A stretch of DNA of 64,000 nucleotides from Dryococelus australis (taxonomy: Eukaryota > Arthropoda > Insecta > Phasmatodea > Phasmatidae). Under the pieces are notes generated by a model. It made no database searches. It saw only the letters and a program-made list of their open reading frames with translations, and was not told where the DNA came from. The stretch spans positions 286,016,966 to 286,080,965 of the forward strand of contig CM057009.1 of the NCBI GenBank assembly GCA_029891345.1, read 5' to 3'. Position numbers and translations under genes: made by a program. Below, one piece after another: positions 1 to 11,705 of this stretch; positions within the stretch are counted from its first letter, which is position 1, and each line of letters starts with the position of its first letter.

Positions 1-1010
1 ATTATTCAGTGAAGATTTATTCCAGTTTCTTCCACAACATTGGCATATAAAAAAATTTGTCACTTACGACAGGAAACAAAACTAAGAGATAGAATACAGC
101 AGCCTTTTAAAGTTCACTGTAAAAAAATTTTTCACTTTGCAGATATTTAAACTGAGAAGACAGGAGAGAATCACTATTTTCTCTCCCAGTGCCCTAACGA
201 CTCCTCACACCAGCAGAAAATAAATTGGATAGATTTAGGTTTGTCCAAAATGATGAAAGAAGGTTGAAATCACGGGCACTGCCGGAGTGAGTTACGATTA
301 TCACTTACTACCCTACACAAGTGCTTCTTGACCACAGTGTTACTGGATTACTGTTGTACTGTTCTGTGAGAAATATCGTGCTTACTCTATATATTGATTG
401 AAAGTCTCATCATCTGAACACTGCTCAATTATGGCATTGCATGGTGTGATAATATTTAAAAATAGCACACAAATGCAAATTTGGCTTTGGAAAGATATTG
501 CACGAGTCTCATCAGCCAAACGTGACCGCCTGTACTTTCTGTATTTCATCACATAGCGTAATACGACTGCTACATGTTAAGCTTACTAACCCGATGAAAA
601 GGTGCAATGTCATCCTATGTCTGCAACTACTATTGAATGACTCAAAATTATAAATTTGGAAAAACAAAAGTATATAAAATACTGACAAAGTATTATTGCC
701 ACAATATTCTAAATACTAAATGAGTTAATATCCTTTATGTAAATATAGAAAAAATAAATATTTCCCTAATGTATCAATTACTATATATTGCAATGTTACT
801 AAGTGCTGCCATCCACCATCATTTGTGTCAAGTATTCAGTCTGGTTTCAGGCATGACAGAAGGAAGCAGCATTGTGTCCGCCTTCCCCGGTTTACCATAT
901 TTTGTGCTCCAGCCTTGTTAGATTTGCGTTGGATGTTAATTTACCATAACCTTTTTAGCATACCTTCTGAAGGAAAGAAAGGCTTAGGAGATCATTTTCC
1001 TGCCTGTGTT
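1..1010. other. AT-rich DNA without recognisable gene
   Basis: No coding pattern, RNA gene or repeat is recognisable here. Open frames are short and carry no motif. It lies before the tandem array that starts near 1011. Confidence 0.6.
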
Positions 1011-2640
1011 TGTGTCCCCACCTTTAAATTTTTGAATGCATCAACTGAATTCAACCAAACTTAGTACACTCATAATACTTAGTAAGGACACCTGACTTTT
1101 ATAGTTTTCGACCATGTTGGACACTTACTTTCAAAATGATGGCTATTTTTATATTTGGGATGATATCATATTGGGAACCATTCTACTGATTTAAACAAAA
1201 TTTTGTATTTTGGGATAACATCAAATAAGCATTAAATTTTGAGGTGGATAATATTGTTGGAGCCCCTTTTTGGAAAATAGTACCAAATGAAGAAAAACAT
1301 TTTACGTTATATCTCAAAAACTATTGTTCCAATCCTCACCCAATTTGACAGGTAAATAGTACTATGATAGGCCAAGTAAATGTAGGTGATTGAACTCAAT
1401 TAGATACTTACTTTCAAAATGGCGACCATACAAATATTTTAGGTTTCTCATATCTATTATACCATTTAACAAATTTCGGCCAAATGTTGTATACTGAAAG
1501 TGTCTATCTCAAGCAGCATATATACCAAAACATAACCCTCTTTTGTCTTTGTCAGACATTTAGGAAGATAAGGCCTTACGAATAAATAATGTTATGTGAC
1601 ATCTTGATAAACACAAAAGATTCCTACCGAATTTGGCAGACAAGTAGTACTGATGCAGATGATAAGTGATATGTTTTAAGCTTGTGAGACACTTATTTTC
1701 AAAATGACGGCCATATAGCAGCTATTTCAACTTAGAATGATATTTCTTCGAAACTATGTAATCAATTCCAATTTTCTTTGTATGCTTGCAGTAGATATTA
1801 AAACTACCAACTGCATCTACATGGAACATTTTTTTTCCACCAATTTGTAAGATAGCACCATGGAAACAAATCAATATTTTTTTGTCATACCTCAGGAAAC
1901 AATTGATAGATTACTTCCATATTTGGCATGCAAATAGTACTACAGCAAATGGAGTAAACTGGCATTTTTTAAGTAGGTTATGTATTTATTTTCAAAATGG
2001 TGACCATATAAATATTTTAGCTCAGTAGATTTTATTGACAAAACAAATTCCAATGTAACATTGTATACTGTCAGTACCTATCACAACCATTAAATTTGTG
2101 TATGCAGAGCCTCATTTCTCTGCCATTCTGTAAGATAACCCTGCCAATAAAAAGTAATGTTTTTGTTTCATATCTTGGGAAACAATTATCACATTCTTGA
2201 AAAATTTGGCTAATATGTTGAACCGTGATAGGCCATATTAATATATGTATTTTTTAAGTATGACGCACATATTTTCAGAATGATGGCTATAAAATTATTT
2301 TAGTTTGTGCGTTATACCTACAAAACTATGTAATATATTTTAACTTAAGTTTGTATATTGGCATTATACAATCATCAAATTTACTACTACATTATTTTTT
2401 GTCCTCCATTTATAAAGATTGCCGCATGAAAATTATGGAGGTTTTATGCCATATCTCCAAGACCAATCAACCGATTCCCACCAAATGTTACACTGTATTG
2501 TGTCAACTAATTTGTACCATATTGTGCACACCATAAATGCTACAGAAGACCATTTGAACTTTCATAATTTAAATGGGTCAGATAAGTTCAAAAGGCAGTT
2601 TCATAAATAATTAGGTAAGTTTATTATGTGTATTGAAACA
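1011..2640. repeat. Diverged tandem array, unit about 285 bp, five or more copies
   Basis: The motif ACTTACTTTCAAAATG, or a close variant, recurs at 1123, 1406, 1691, 1984 and 2267, giving spacings of 283, 285, 293 and 283 bp. Each unit also carries an 'aaat.tggca...agtact' block and a following 'atggc.acCATAtaaatatttta' block. The units are well diverged, so this is an old array and not a fresh satellite. The upstream flank (1011-1080) and the downstream flank (2471-2640) look like partial units. The array abuts the broken end of the Jockey-like LINE at about 2696. Nothing coding is seen. Confidence 0.8.
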
Positions 2641-2699
2641 TTTAACCAAATTCAACCAAATTATTCTGTAAATATGGCAAAAAGTTCAATTTACTCACC

Positions 2700-3221
2700 T
2701 CACATTTGCAAAAGCTTGTGCCTTGTCCCGAGGAGTGAATGCAATCCCTGTGTTAGTTTGTAAGTGCTGGATTTTTCTGCCTTATTTAAGAGGCCCTTTG
2801 TTAAGCTCCATAAGTTATTTTTGTGTGGCAAGAGTTTAGCTACTTTAGCATCCAATACACAGGCTTGTCTGAGTATTACGTTTTCTGAAATGACAGCCTG
2901 TATTTCATTGATTTGCACCTTGGTTTGCCTGTCTCTGCATCTGAAAATACGGACATCTTAAGCGGTTTTTCGGTGAGATTGAGTCCTGTATATACTGTGG
3001 AAATGTATTAAGTTTATGTGTGTGTATCTTTTCAGGAACACACTCGGCCACGCCTTGCTGTGTGGTGTTTGTAAGGACATTTATCGTTTTGTCTGCATCC
3101 GGTGTTGTTGGTAGAGAATTAATGTTTACTTGCGGACAGGTTTTCAGAAATATAGTGTGCAAAACCCTGCCAGTCAACTTTAGAATAGTCTTTAATTTCT
3201 CTCGTGGTGCTTCTGTGAATA
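2700..3221 (-). pseudogene. Jockey-like ORF2 fragment: linker before the reverse transcriptase
   Basis: The minus-strand reading contains a stretch ending 'FPQYIQDSISPKNRLRCPY', then 'IQAVISENVILRQACVLDAK' and 'NNLWSLTKGLLNK'. In Jockey-clade ORF2 proteins this pattern (IQ.LI..KNR.R, then helical spacer, then LW.LTK.L) joins the endonuclease to the reverse transcriptase. Two frames are needed, shifting near 2910. The reverse transcriptase palm, including the YxDD motif, is absent because the element breaks off at the tandem array. The upstream side ends at the TA-flanked insertion, beyond which the endonuclease domain continues. The family-level call is firm; the exact clade is inferred from residue patterns. 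Confidence 0.75.
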
Positions 3222-4728
3222 TAGTGGAAGCCCGGCATACCACGGCCCATTATATCGCAGATTCGGTTATACCATGGAGCAATTTATGTCCCATGGCCTG
3301 ACTAAATAAATAAGTGGAAAAGTGCAGTCAGGTATAGGCATGTGGTCTGTTGGGGGGTGGTCGTGAGCTGGAGACATTAATGGATGAGGCAGAGGGAGTG
3401 AGCACGCAGAGATCTGTTTTACTGATTCATTACAGCCAATATTGTATGGTTTTCCGTATTTGACGGAAGAATTCCTAGTGGTCTTTTTTTATGTAACACT
3501 ATTATACCTGTTGTGCTGTATGGTTGTAAACAGGCCAAAAAAAAAAGTTACTGTATCAATCTTTCCATCTTATCTGGGCGTTGTATCAGTGTTGGGGAGG
3601 AAGGCATGGCTACATTTCAAGCCGTTACATCGTACTTGCAAGTGTCCTGCTGTCACACATTTACCAGCACTCACAAGTTAACATGAACTGTGCATGTGTT
3701 GTATAGCATAACACATTTAAGCAATTACAATTTTTTGATGCAAAATGTTTAAATAAATTAAGTTAAAGTACGCTGGAATACTGTCGTAAAAGGGATGCTG
3801 ACTTCTGTGGTATGGGGTATAGCTCTATGTAATCATTATAAATGTGACGTAGACACTTTGATTATAATGAATGTATAGTGGCTATTCAATGTGTTAACCC
3901 ATTTTCGAAAAAAAAATTCAAAATTTGAGGCATGCCTCAAAATTTGTGTTTCTAAGTCATTTACAGGCCAATAATTAATCTCCTACAGTATATAGCACTA
4001 TGTAATCATTATAATTATGATGTAGACACTTTGATTATAATGTATATATACCGGCTATACGGTATGTCTTCCCATTTTTGAAAAAAGTTCCAAGCAGACG
4101 AGCTATTGTGGACAAAGCTTAATGCGAAAAACCGGCCTTTCTTTGCATGCCACAAATAATTTTTTTTTTTTTGTTTAGTTTTCCTTTGTAAAATGCAAAT
4201 CAGATGAGCAAGCGACATGTGTTTCATAACACGTGAGGCACTGATAGATCCCATCTGCAGTGCAAGCATGCTTCGACCTCTGTTTAGTTTTATTTGGACA
4301 GAGCAGGGTGTGGGGGTAAACCCCCCATTCTGACTCGCATGACAAACAACTCGCAGCGAACACCGCCCTTGGTGGAATAAGTACATCCTTTGTCAAATGC
4401 GGTATTTTTTAGCTATTCTTGCTTAAATGCACGTGAGCCCCTTCATCACACCATTTTTTCTTCTTCTGTTTCTCTCCCTTGGGTGCTGTTAAGTCCAGTG
4501 CTGCATATAAAGAGAATAAAGTTCTGATATTAAGGAGCTAAATGTTTCACGATTTACGGCGGTGAATAACAACACTTGCGCAGTGTTTGACAGATAGGTG
4601 CCACGCCCCATTAAAACACTGACATTTTTTTTGCTACTGTACTCGGTCACTCCCAGAATAGTGCGGAAAGCTAAAATACAGGTCTGAGTTATGTCCCCCA
4701 ACAGCCGCGTTATATCAGTCTTTTACTG
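3222..4728. mobile_element. Non-autonomous TA-target DNA transposon, pogo/Tigger-like, copy A
   Basis: The ends resemble those of 36287-39232: left TAGTGGAAGCCCGGCATACC, right (inverted) CAGTAAAAGACTGATATAAC, with TA on both sides (3220-3221 and 4729-4730). Imperfect inverted ends with 'gttatac/gcgttatat' motifs and TA duplication are typical of Tc1/mariner-superfamily elements of pogo or Tigger type; the superfamily is inferred. The copy is 1507 bp and shows no transposase. The interior carries about two units of a ~173-bp repeat (about 3800-4080), against about four in copy B. It interrupts ORF2 of the Jockey-like LINE, so it is younger than that LINE. Confidence 0.75.
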
Positions 4729-4730
4729 TA

Positions 4731-5440
4731 TTTTATAAAAATCAATGTTAACTTGGTAATGATCTGAAGACAGGTTATTTTCATCTCACAGGTCGAACCC
4801 AGTTGTGAACTGTTTAGCCAAGATAATATAAAGTATATTAGACTGTTAATTTAAATTAGGTGTGTTATAAGTATGTTCAACTGGAGCCATAACTTGATAA
4901 TTTCTAGTTGCTTGGTGTTTTTGCTGTTCCATTTCTTGAATTCCAATTTGGGTATTTGAGCTTTATGTTGCCTACTACTAAGAAGGTCTGGCCTGTATTA
5001 TTATAAAGCCAGTCTAGGTCAGCCCGTGTTAGCGAGCACCCAGGAACATAAAATTTTAGGTTATGTTAAAATTTGTAAAGGACCAAATAAGTTGTAATTT
5101 TTAGGTATTTTGCAGCCTTTTTCTCATGCTATTAAGTTATTTACTAAGACGCTTAGTAATTTGCTGGCCTAATTTTAGTTCACTGCATATAGTATCCAGT
5201 GCTGGAAATCGGAAGCATTGTTTCGTGATGAGCAACTGAGCTGTGGAGGAAATTTGCCACTCCGCAGCTCCTTCCTTTCTCCTATAGCCTGTCCTTTCTA
5301 TACATGGCATAGCCTGGGACAGAGAAGCGAGAATTTTATTGCTGCAATTTTAATTTTATGACTAGACAAATTATCTATAAATTTGTCTTTTTTTGATCTA
5401 AATATTTGTGCATTCCAGAAAACAATAGATTGTATATGTA
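4731..5440 (-). pseudogene. Jockey-like ORF2 endonuclease domain, broken
   Basis: Minus-strand translation from about 5340 down gives 'VPGYAMYRKDR', then 'GVANFLHSS', then near 5000 'FLVVGNIKLKYPNWNSRNG', then 'VMAPVEHTYNTPNLN', and just before the insertion 'LSSDHYQVNIDFYKIQ'. These correspond in order to the exonuclease-endonuclease-phosphatase domain of Jockey LINEs: the PGY..YR.DR and GGVA strands, the GDFNAKH..W motif (here GNIKLKY..W, so the key Asp is lost), the PT....P strand and the SDH motif (intact). Several in-frame stops are present. The active protein would nick target DNA for target-primed reverse transcription; this copy cannot. Confidence 0.8.
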
Positions 5441-5466
5441 TTTCAGTGTTATTTTATATAGTTGCA

Positions 5467-6503
5467 TTAGTTTGTGTTAGCAGCATGGCCAAAATTCTTG
5501 ACCAGCTGTTGTGAAAATGCAAATTTTGCAGTTATTTTCTTGTGCATTTGCATTTCACTGTTCATCAGAATGAGAATCGGATTGCAGAGAGGCTGCAATA
5601 TGTTAGTCAGCTCTGGGGGCTGACTGTCTTGTGGGTTGCTGACAAAAGCATTTTGGACTTCCTGTGTGATGGCATTTGGGTCAGTCGAGACAGGTGCTGT
5701 CTCCATGGAAGCCTCCGAGGCATTGGCACATCGGGCCGCTGGCACCTTGTTTCGTGTAGGCAGTGCCATGCCCTTATTGGCTGTATGTGTTTATTCCCAA
5801 TTAACTGGAAAAGGGGGGGGGGGCCCTTGTGCAGTTACCCTACTGCTCTCCTCAGCTCGTTGCACCGGTCATTGTGATCTCTCCGTAGCTGCATTTTTAT
5901 TTTTCTGAGACTTTTGAGACTTTTTGTGCTTTTTCAAAGCTTTTTTTCCTATCGGGCATAGCTTCGCACCCTGTCGGAGGCTTCGGTTATGGGGAATTGG
6001 GTTGTTTGCAAATGCTGGAGCCATTTATATCTGTTTTGAATGTGTAGAGGTTGTGCCTGCTGGCTTTGAGCCTAGTAGGACACAAATTTTTTTCATTTGG
6101 GCTGATGAGTCACCGACTGTGGCCCTTGAGTGATACTGAGGTGCAAGTTGCATTTTCGAGGCAGTTATGTGCTGGTTTTCGCAAATTGCTGCTCTGGGTT
6201 GTTGTTGCCTTGATTGCCTTGCCTAGGGCTAAACTGACAGTCCCTCTAATTCACACTGTAGTTTTGGCCACATCTTACACACTTCACTTTGCTGCGGTCA
6301 TTCTCTATGTTGCACTCTTTTGTTAGGTGTGGGCCACTGAAGAATCTGCACCTTGGTGCTGAGCTATATCCAGCTGCGACATAGTTAAATCTCTGGCAGT
6401 GTGAGCATTGTGAGGGACCTGAGGGGTGGTGGAACTCCTTCACTTTAATCGGTAGTTCTGCAGATGTTTTTAGTTCAAATACGGTGCTGTGTCAATACCA
6501 TGT
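5467..6503 (-). pseudogene. Jockey-like ORF1 (gag) C-terminal half with degenerate zinc knuckles
   Basis: The minus-strand reading gives 'VFELKTSAELPIKVKEF', then three knuckle-like motifs: CSHCQRFNYVAAGY, CRFFSGPHLTKEC and CVRCGQNYSVN. In LINE ORF1 gags these read C-x2-C-x4-H-x4-C or similar; here one or two metal ligands are replaced in each (H or C to Y, C to F). A polar tail ('MHKKITAKFAFSQQLVKNF') ends at 5467, followed by ORF2. A run of eleven G (5813-5823) shifts the frame. The upstream edge at 6503 is the end of the hAT-like insertion; gag resumes at 8282. Confidence 0.75.
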
Positions 6504-8281
6504 CAAGGTGTCTAGCGACCTGGAAAACAGGGAAAACCTGGAATTGTCAGTGAATGTTAACTGTAATTCTTAATGCACAATTTACACATTTCCCTGTTTA
6601 CATAACTAATTTCAGAGTGATTTGTGTGGTTTCATTGCTGGTGGTTGATTTAAGTTATTTCAAATTTTTGATAGCGATATTGACAATTAATCATTGATTT
6701 GTGTTAGGATATCCGAAGATGCTTGGTTGGAAATTGCATTGTAAGGTAGATAAATCATATTACTTTTGTTGTAACGGGATGATTTTGTGTCGTATGTTAT
6801 GAATGAACCGCACAATACATATTGTGATATAGGCTATAGGTTATCAATTGAAGACCAACATCTGGGTTTTGAAATATATTGCAGCTACCAGTCTATGTTT
6901 ATAAATATCGCTGTCTTTATTTTGGTTAAGTCATTTGTTCAATCCATGCTTTGACATCGAATTGCAAATAGTTGGGCTGGAATGAGCCAAATGATGCGTT
7001 AGGTAACGTATTTTCTCAAGTGTCCTTCTCTAGATGTATGTGTACATATTGTGTGTTTTTGGTATGGTTTGCATTATGGTGCCTGAAAATTGCTTATATG
7101 TATATAAGCAGTTATAGAAAGCATGGTTTTATTTACACACATGTGGCTTTTGAACTGCAATCCACTTGCAAACTTAAATTTTCAATCTGCAGCATGTTTT
7201 GTGAATCAAAATTTTGTATTATATTAATGGTTTTATTTGGATTTTTTTAAGCATTGTTGTCTGCTACCTAGAATTGAACCATTGTTAACATAATTTTCCT
7301 AATGAGCTAGCACGATTGTCATATTTCATGAAGGATTGTCTCACGTAATTAGCTATTTATGTAGTTTTAATTTTGGTTTAGCAACTGTATTAGTTTTGTA
7401 ATAATTTCCTGTTTGCAAATACTTACAGTTCAAGTAAATCCCGGAACAGTCTAAATTAATGCAAAGTTAATAGTAGCTAGACCTAATTGATTGTCTTCCG
7501 TTTTCATGCAATTCATTTCATTTTTATTAATCTGATGTAGATCTCACTTTAACCTAACCAATAGATGATTTCATATTCAGTGTTAAATTATTTGGTGGAA
7601 TTCAAATTTTTTTTTTTTTTGCTCGAGGGCAAAAATTTGATTGATATTTCTTGCCATTATCTTAAAGGTAGACTTATAGGAAGGTGGCCCAAGAAAAGGA
7701 GATAGCTGTTATCATGAAACATAAAGTAGCAGCTAAACTTGGTGCGGTTCAAGAAAAAAAGAAAAAAAAAGAAAAGTGCTCATCTCGATTCCCAAATAGA
7801 AGCCCTTAATAATTAGTACAATGATAGCTTGTAATCTTTGTTTTCCAGTATAATTATTATATCTTAATATCTGATATAATTTGAAGATATATTATACAGG
7901 ATTGTAAATATGAAGTAATATCATTTACCTCCAGTTACTTCAGCAGAACATGCATGAAGTTTCATTAGACAACTACTAGTATTTTAGTGTTACTGATCGT
8001 ACAGTAAATGGGTAAGCTTATATTTTGGAGTACATAATGCATAATAATTTTTAACTGTCAAAATATTTTAATCTGTGTGATATTGTTGTAAACTCACTTT
8101 ATCTTTTGCATTGAATCCTATTGCAGGTTTGGTTCTGACAGCATTAAGTAATGTATGTTTAACTGTCTACTATTTTTCCCGTGCCCAAATTATTTCAAAA
8201 AAGGCCTGGAAAATTTTAAATCTTGCCTGGAAAACCTGGAAATATCAGGGAATTTCAAAACAGCATTCACTAGACATCCTG
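6504..8281. mobile_element. hAT-like non-autonomous element inside the LINE gag
   Basis: The left end reads CAAGGTGTCTAGCGACCTGG and the inverted right end CAGGATGTCTAGTGAATGCT, sharing TGTCTAG.GA. Both ends carry subterminal 'cctggaaaa...cctggaa' motifs. The terminal CA, the subterminal repeats and the likeness to the 56926-59185 element suggest hAT. No 8-bp target duplication is clear: the left flank is taccatgt and the right flank is taggaggc. Its 1778 bp interior is AT-rich and I find no transposase in it. The gag sequence on both sides belongs to one LINE, which supports insertion. Confidence 0.7.
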
Positions 8282-9413
8282 TAGGAGGCAGTTCAACTGC
8301 CAGCGTACTTATGGCGTGCCTGTTCCGGTCTGTAATAAACCAGCATTGCTGGACTGGCATGCACACCTTTTTAAACTCCTTGTGGATGAATTCCAGTGGG
8401 TGCCTGCTTGTATCATGCAAAAAATAAATTTCACAAGAATTTCATTAGCCTAGCAGAGCAGACTGTGCTCATAGTCCATAGCTTTTACTGTTTTCACCAC
8501 AGTTGTGTAGTTAGTGATTAATGATACGTGCACACGAATGCTGTCTGCCCCAACACAGACAGCACTCCATGACAGTCATGTGTACCTCTAACTCTTTCTT
8601 GAGCAGAGGGTACTTGTGGTCCTTTTACAAGTACACTATGAATGGCTTGATTTTCATCTTCTTTGTTAGTGTCCAATTGGGACTGTTGGCTGCCCTGAGG
8701 GGGCTTTACTTCATAGGCTCTGTTTAACTGTTTTGCCTCTGATTGTGCTACTACATCAGTGACAATGATGTGTGCGGCAGGTGTAGTTAACTGCATTTGC
8801 CTCTCAGGAATAAGGCTGTCCATTTTCGCTGGTCTCAAACTGGTAGTTCTAAGAGTACTAACAGTAGTTAACTTAGTTGTTGTGGTGTGCACCCTCCAAA
8901 GTTCGCCACTCCTGACCTCTCTTCTCGACCGGAGAAGAGGCTAGGGAATGACAGGTGACTGGTAACTCTGTGTAGTCCTCACTACAGTATTTGTGCACCT
9001 AATGTAAGTCGGAACAGCTAGACCTTTCATTCTTGCCTTGAAAGAGGCTACACAGCTAGACCTTTTGGTTTTGGCTTTAGAAAGGCTACTTAACTTCAAG
9101 TTGGTGCATGTGGTAGCACTAAAATGTACTAAATACACTTCTTGTGTGAACCTCTCTGCTGCTGCTTCCTCCTCCGACAAGTGCTGGGCGGGAAGTCCTG
9201 CCGAGCCCGATACTTACTTTGCAGCCTTGCTCCATATTTAGCATAACCATATGTGTTAAGAAGGGCTTGCTCTTCACATAGGAAGCACTCTGGATTAACT
9301 ACTGTAACCCCATCTGCTAGTATGACAAATGGACATTTCTGGAGGACTATACAAGGCTGTTGATCCACTATCCACATATACTTATGATCTGTAGCTACTG
9401 GTGACTTGGGCAA
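8282..9413 (-). pseudogene. Jockey-like ORF1 (gag) N-terminal portion, frameshifted
   Basis: Three or four overlapping minus-strand frames chain together. The piece nearest the hAT insertion, 'HPLEFIHKEFKKVCMPVQQC' then 'HAISTLAVELPP', fits the region just before the VYELT..-knuckle segment that resumes at 6503. Farther out are a Thr/Pro/Gln-rich segment (8518-8892) and basic segments with 'GYAKYGARLQSKYRARQ' (9129-9413). The outer part has no motif I can name; it is placed here by position, strand and low-complexity gag-like composition, so its assignment is weaker than that of the inner part. Confidence 0.55.
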
Positions 9414-10851
9414 GTAATCTCCAAATTCCTTCCTTCCTTCTCTCCTTAAACCTCAGTGAAATATTTTCTGGGCTTAACTTGCAAGCCAGAATTGGAATCC
9501 AACCTCCTCCTGAAGATTATTTGCCTTGAATGAGTTGGTGGTTTAGTGATAAGAATTTCCATGTGTCCAGGTCACAAGATTGCAAAGTTTACAGACAACA
9601 CCTTACAAAAGAAAGTAGCACCTTTAATATGACACATATATTTGAAAGAACACACTATTATTACACGATATTAGAAGCTGATCCTGTTTACACACTTTGT
9701 ACCTACATATTGCCACAGAACTTTGGATACTCTGTACTTGAGGTATGGGCACCGTGTGGGAATGCCATGTCGCATACTATAGACAACCTTGTAAACTGCT
9801 GGGAACTCTGTGATCAATTGCCTGTGAAACATTCAATGATATTGCATGGCCAGCCTTGGTCTGCTGTCTCCGATGTATCAAGTACACATCAGTATGCCTG
9901 CGCCTCTTTAATTCATGCTGGTACTGGACATTAATTCCTTCCATGTCACCTTGTTATCATACGTACCCTACTGACACAGCTGATAATGGTTTCACTTGAG
10001 GAAAATTGAAGTTGATCAGCATATCTATAGTTTAAAAAGTACATGGTGAGCAGCCTATTTTCATGCCTGAAGAAAAGAATATTTTAACCAAATTACAATG
10101 TGATTTATCAGTCCTTCTAAAAACACTGTGCATTTCTTTATTGCTCTGTCTCTTTGCATTAAGCATGGCCACTGTCTTTTGGTACTATATACAGTCTTTG
10201 TTTCCTCGCATTGTCCCTTTGTGCTACTCACAAGAAATTATTAAGAAATGACACAGTGTGCTACATTAACAAAATACACTAAGGCAAGGCATTACACACA
10301 GATATATACACGTACAAACCTATGCATCATTTAATAATTCGTAACCCATCTTGCCAATTCCGTAGTTGTTAAATTTTAACAAATTAAAATTAATTCACCG
10401 AGCATCTTAACACTGCAGCCACACTAATTGCCTCTGTAGAAGCTCATCTGAGCTTGTTGAGAAGTGAGACTAACTTTAACATACCTAATGCCAGACCAAA
10501 CTCAACTTTTAAAGACATTATTATATGCAAAACCTGATTAAGGCAAATGGCTGCCATGCTTTGGAACACTGCAGCTACAACCAGCACCATCAGCTACACT
10601 GACTTATATTTTAAAGCCTCTAGTATCAACTAAAATTTCACACTTAAAAGAAACATACTATTTAATTATATTAGCATAACTTATGGTTCAGTACCATGAA
10701 ACACACACATTTTTTATTTGTAGTATGAACATATTGCTGAAGTGATCTTTGCTTGACTTTAGCCTTAACCTACAAAGCCTGCATAGCTAATTATTTCCTA
10801 ACAATTATGATGCTATGTGCACTAACCTGCTGGGCATAAGTGGGCTTATGG
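9414..10851. other. No recognisable gene
   Basis: Frames in both directions carry stops and no family motif. A 134-codon plus-strand frame (9530-9934) has no recognisable domain and its composition resembles that of the surrounding DNA. From 10000 to 10850 the DNA is AT-rich and featureless. Confidence 0.5.
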
Positions 10852-11040
10852 TTTCCTGGTGCGATCACTCCCAGATTTTGCATTTGGGAATTGTGTTGGG
10901 TGATGCTGCTAGTTGGTGGGGTTTTTTTTTAAATCTCTTATTTCCCCTCCCCTCACATTCAGGCACTGCTCCATAACCACATTGGTTCACCCTCATTGGG
11001 TTTCAAGACAACCACCCAAACCTCTAAATACCACAGGAGC
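10852..11040 (+). mobile_element. Degenerate SINE, same family as 23217 and 62353, head missing
   Basis: The order of blocks 'gatcactcccagattttgc', 'tcttatttcccctcccctca', 'cactgctccataaccac', 'ttcaccctcattggg' and 'caagac...aaacctct' matches the body of the SINE at 23217 (gtcactccagatttttgcg, atctcccatttcccctgcc, gcgctgttccattctcacc, tcaccctcatcggctctcaa). The tRNA-like head is not recognisable, so this is an old or 5'-truncated copy. Confidence 0.65.
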
Positions 11041-11519
11041 GTCATCCACCATCTCAAAATAAACATTGTCATGTGACTTAAATATGGTGCTAACATCAAC
11101 TGCTTAGATGTCCACTGCATATGCCCATTAAACAAAATGAAAACTAATAACTGTTCTAACCATCACTCTAAATACATACACATTAGTTTCAGTAAAGAAT
11201 AGTAATTTGTAAATATTTATTATTTTCCAAAATTTATTTTATTTTTAGATATAAATCCCGTTAAATGTTGTCAACCTTTCCGTGGTTCTAAGAAAATATA
11301 ATTTTGCTTTATGCTGTCAATTGAGAATCACAGAAAGAGTCGAAAGTGATTCTACCTTTCTCCCATTATGTGTGTGTATATGTATCATCCATTGTATAAG
11401 CAATTAATTTTAATACAATATAAAAATATTATATTTACATGTGTGTGCATCTTCATTCAGTCCTATTCAGATTAATTTCCTAGTATATCTTCATGCTTTT
11501 TTATTTTCTTTTCTTAGGG

Positions 11520-11705
11520 CTTTTTAACGTCCCCCCCCCCCCTCCCGTTTAATGCTTGATTAGCAGGGGATGGCTTAGACTAACTTAGAACCTAACTTAA
11601 ATTAACACTCATGCCTTGCCTGGGATTCGAACCCAGAGCCTCGCGCACCACAGATTGATGGCGCACCAACCAACTACTGTCTCACGGGAGGTCGGCTTCA
11701 TACAT
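11520..11705 (-). mobile_element. tRNA-derived SINE of a second family
   Basis: On the minus strand, TAGTTGGTTGGTGCGC resembles a polymerase III A box and GGTTCGAATCCC is a perfect B box inside a five-pair T stem (CTGGG/CCCAG). The body then runs to lower coordinates through 'cccctgctaatcaagcatta' and a C run (11531-11542 on plus), ending near an A-rich stretch. The acceptor arm cannot pair, so it is not a functional tRNA gene. Confidence 0.6.

Larger units (their letters stand above)
2696..9413 (-). mobile_element. Jockey-like non-LTR retrotransposon, interrupted by two DNA transposons
   Basis: Read on the minus strand, fragments appear in the order of a Jockey-type LINE: gag with zinc knuckles (9413 to 5467), apurinic-type endonuclease (about 5440 to 4731), then the endonuclease-to-reverse transcriptase linker (3221 to 2700). 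The reverse transcriptase body and the 3' end are missing: homology stops at the tandem array near 2696. A hAT-like element (6504-8281) sits inside gag, and a TA-flanked element (3222-4728) sits just after the endonuclease. Without them about 3.4 kb of LINE remains. Many stops and shifts make it dead. The true 5' end was not located and could lie above 9413. Confidence 0.8.

Noticed and set aside
1123-2290. Evenly spaced short repeats as a CRISPR array
   Set aside because: The unit is about 285 bp, diverged throughout and in a eukaryotic context; there are no short identical repeats with unique spacers.
6496-8289. 8-bp target duplication of the hAT-like element
   Set aside because: The flanks taccatgt and taggaggc agree at only three positions, so no duplication is claimed.
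9530-9934. 134-codon plus-strand open frame as a gene
   Set aside because: No recognisable domain and no splice or promoter context; its length is reachable by chance in 64 kb.
11615-11700. Possible tRNA gene on the minus strand
   Set aside because: The B box and T stem are perfect, but the acceptor arm and anticodon stem do not pair and a SINE body follows.
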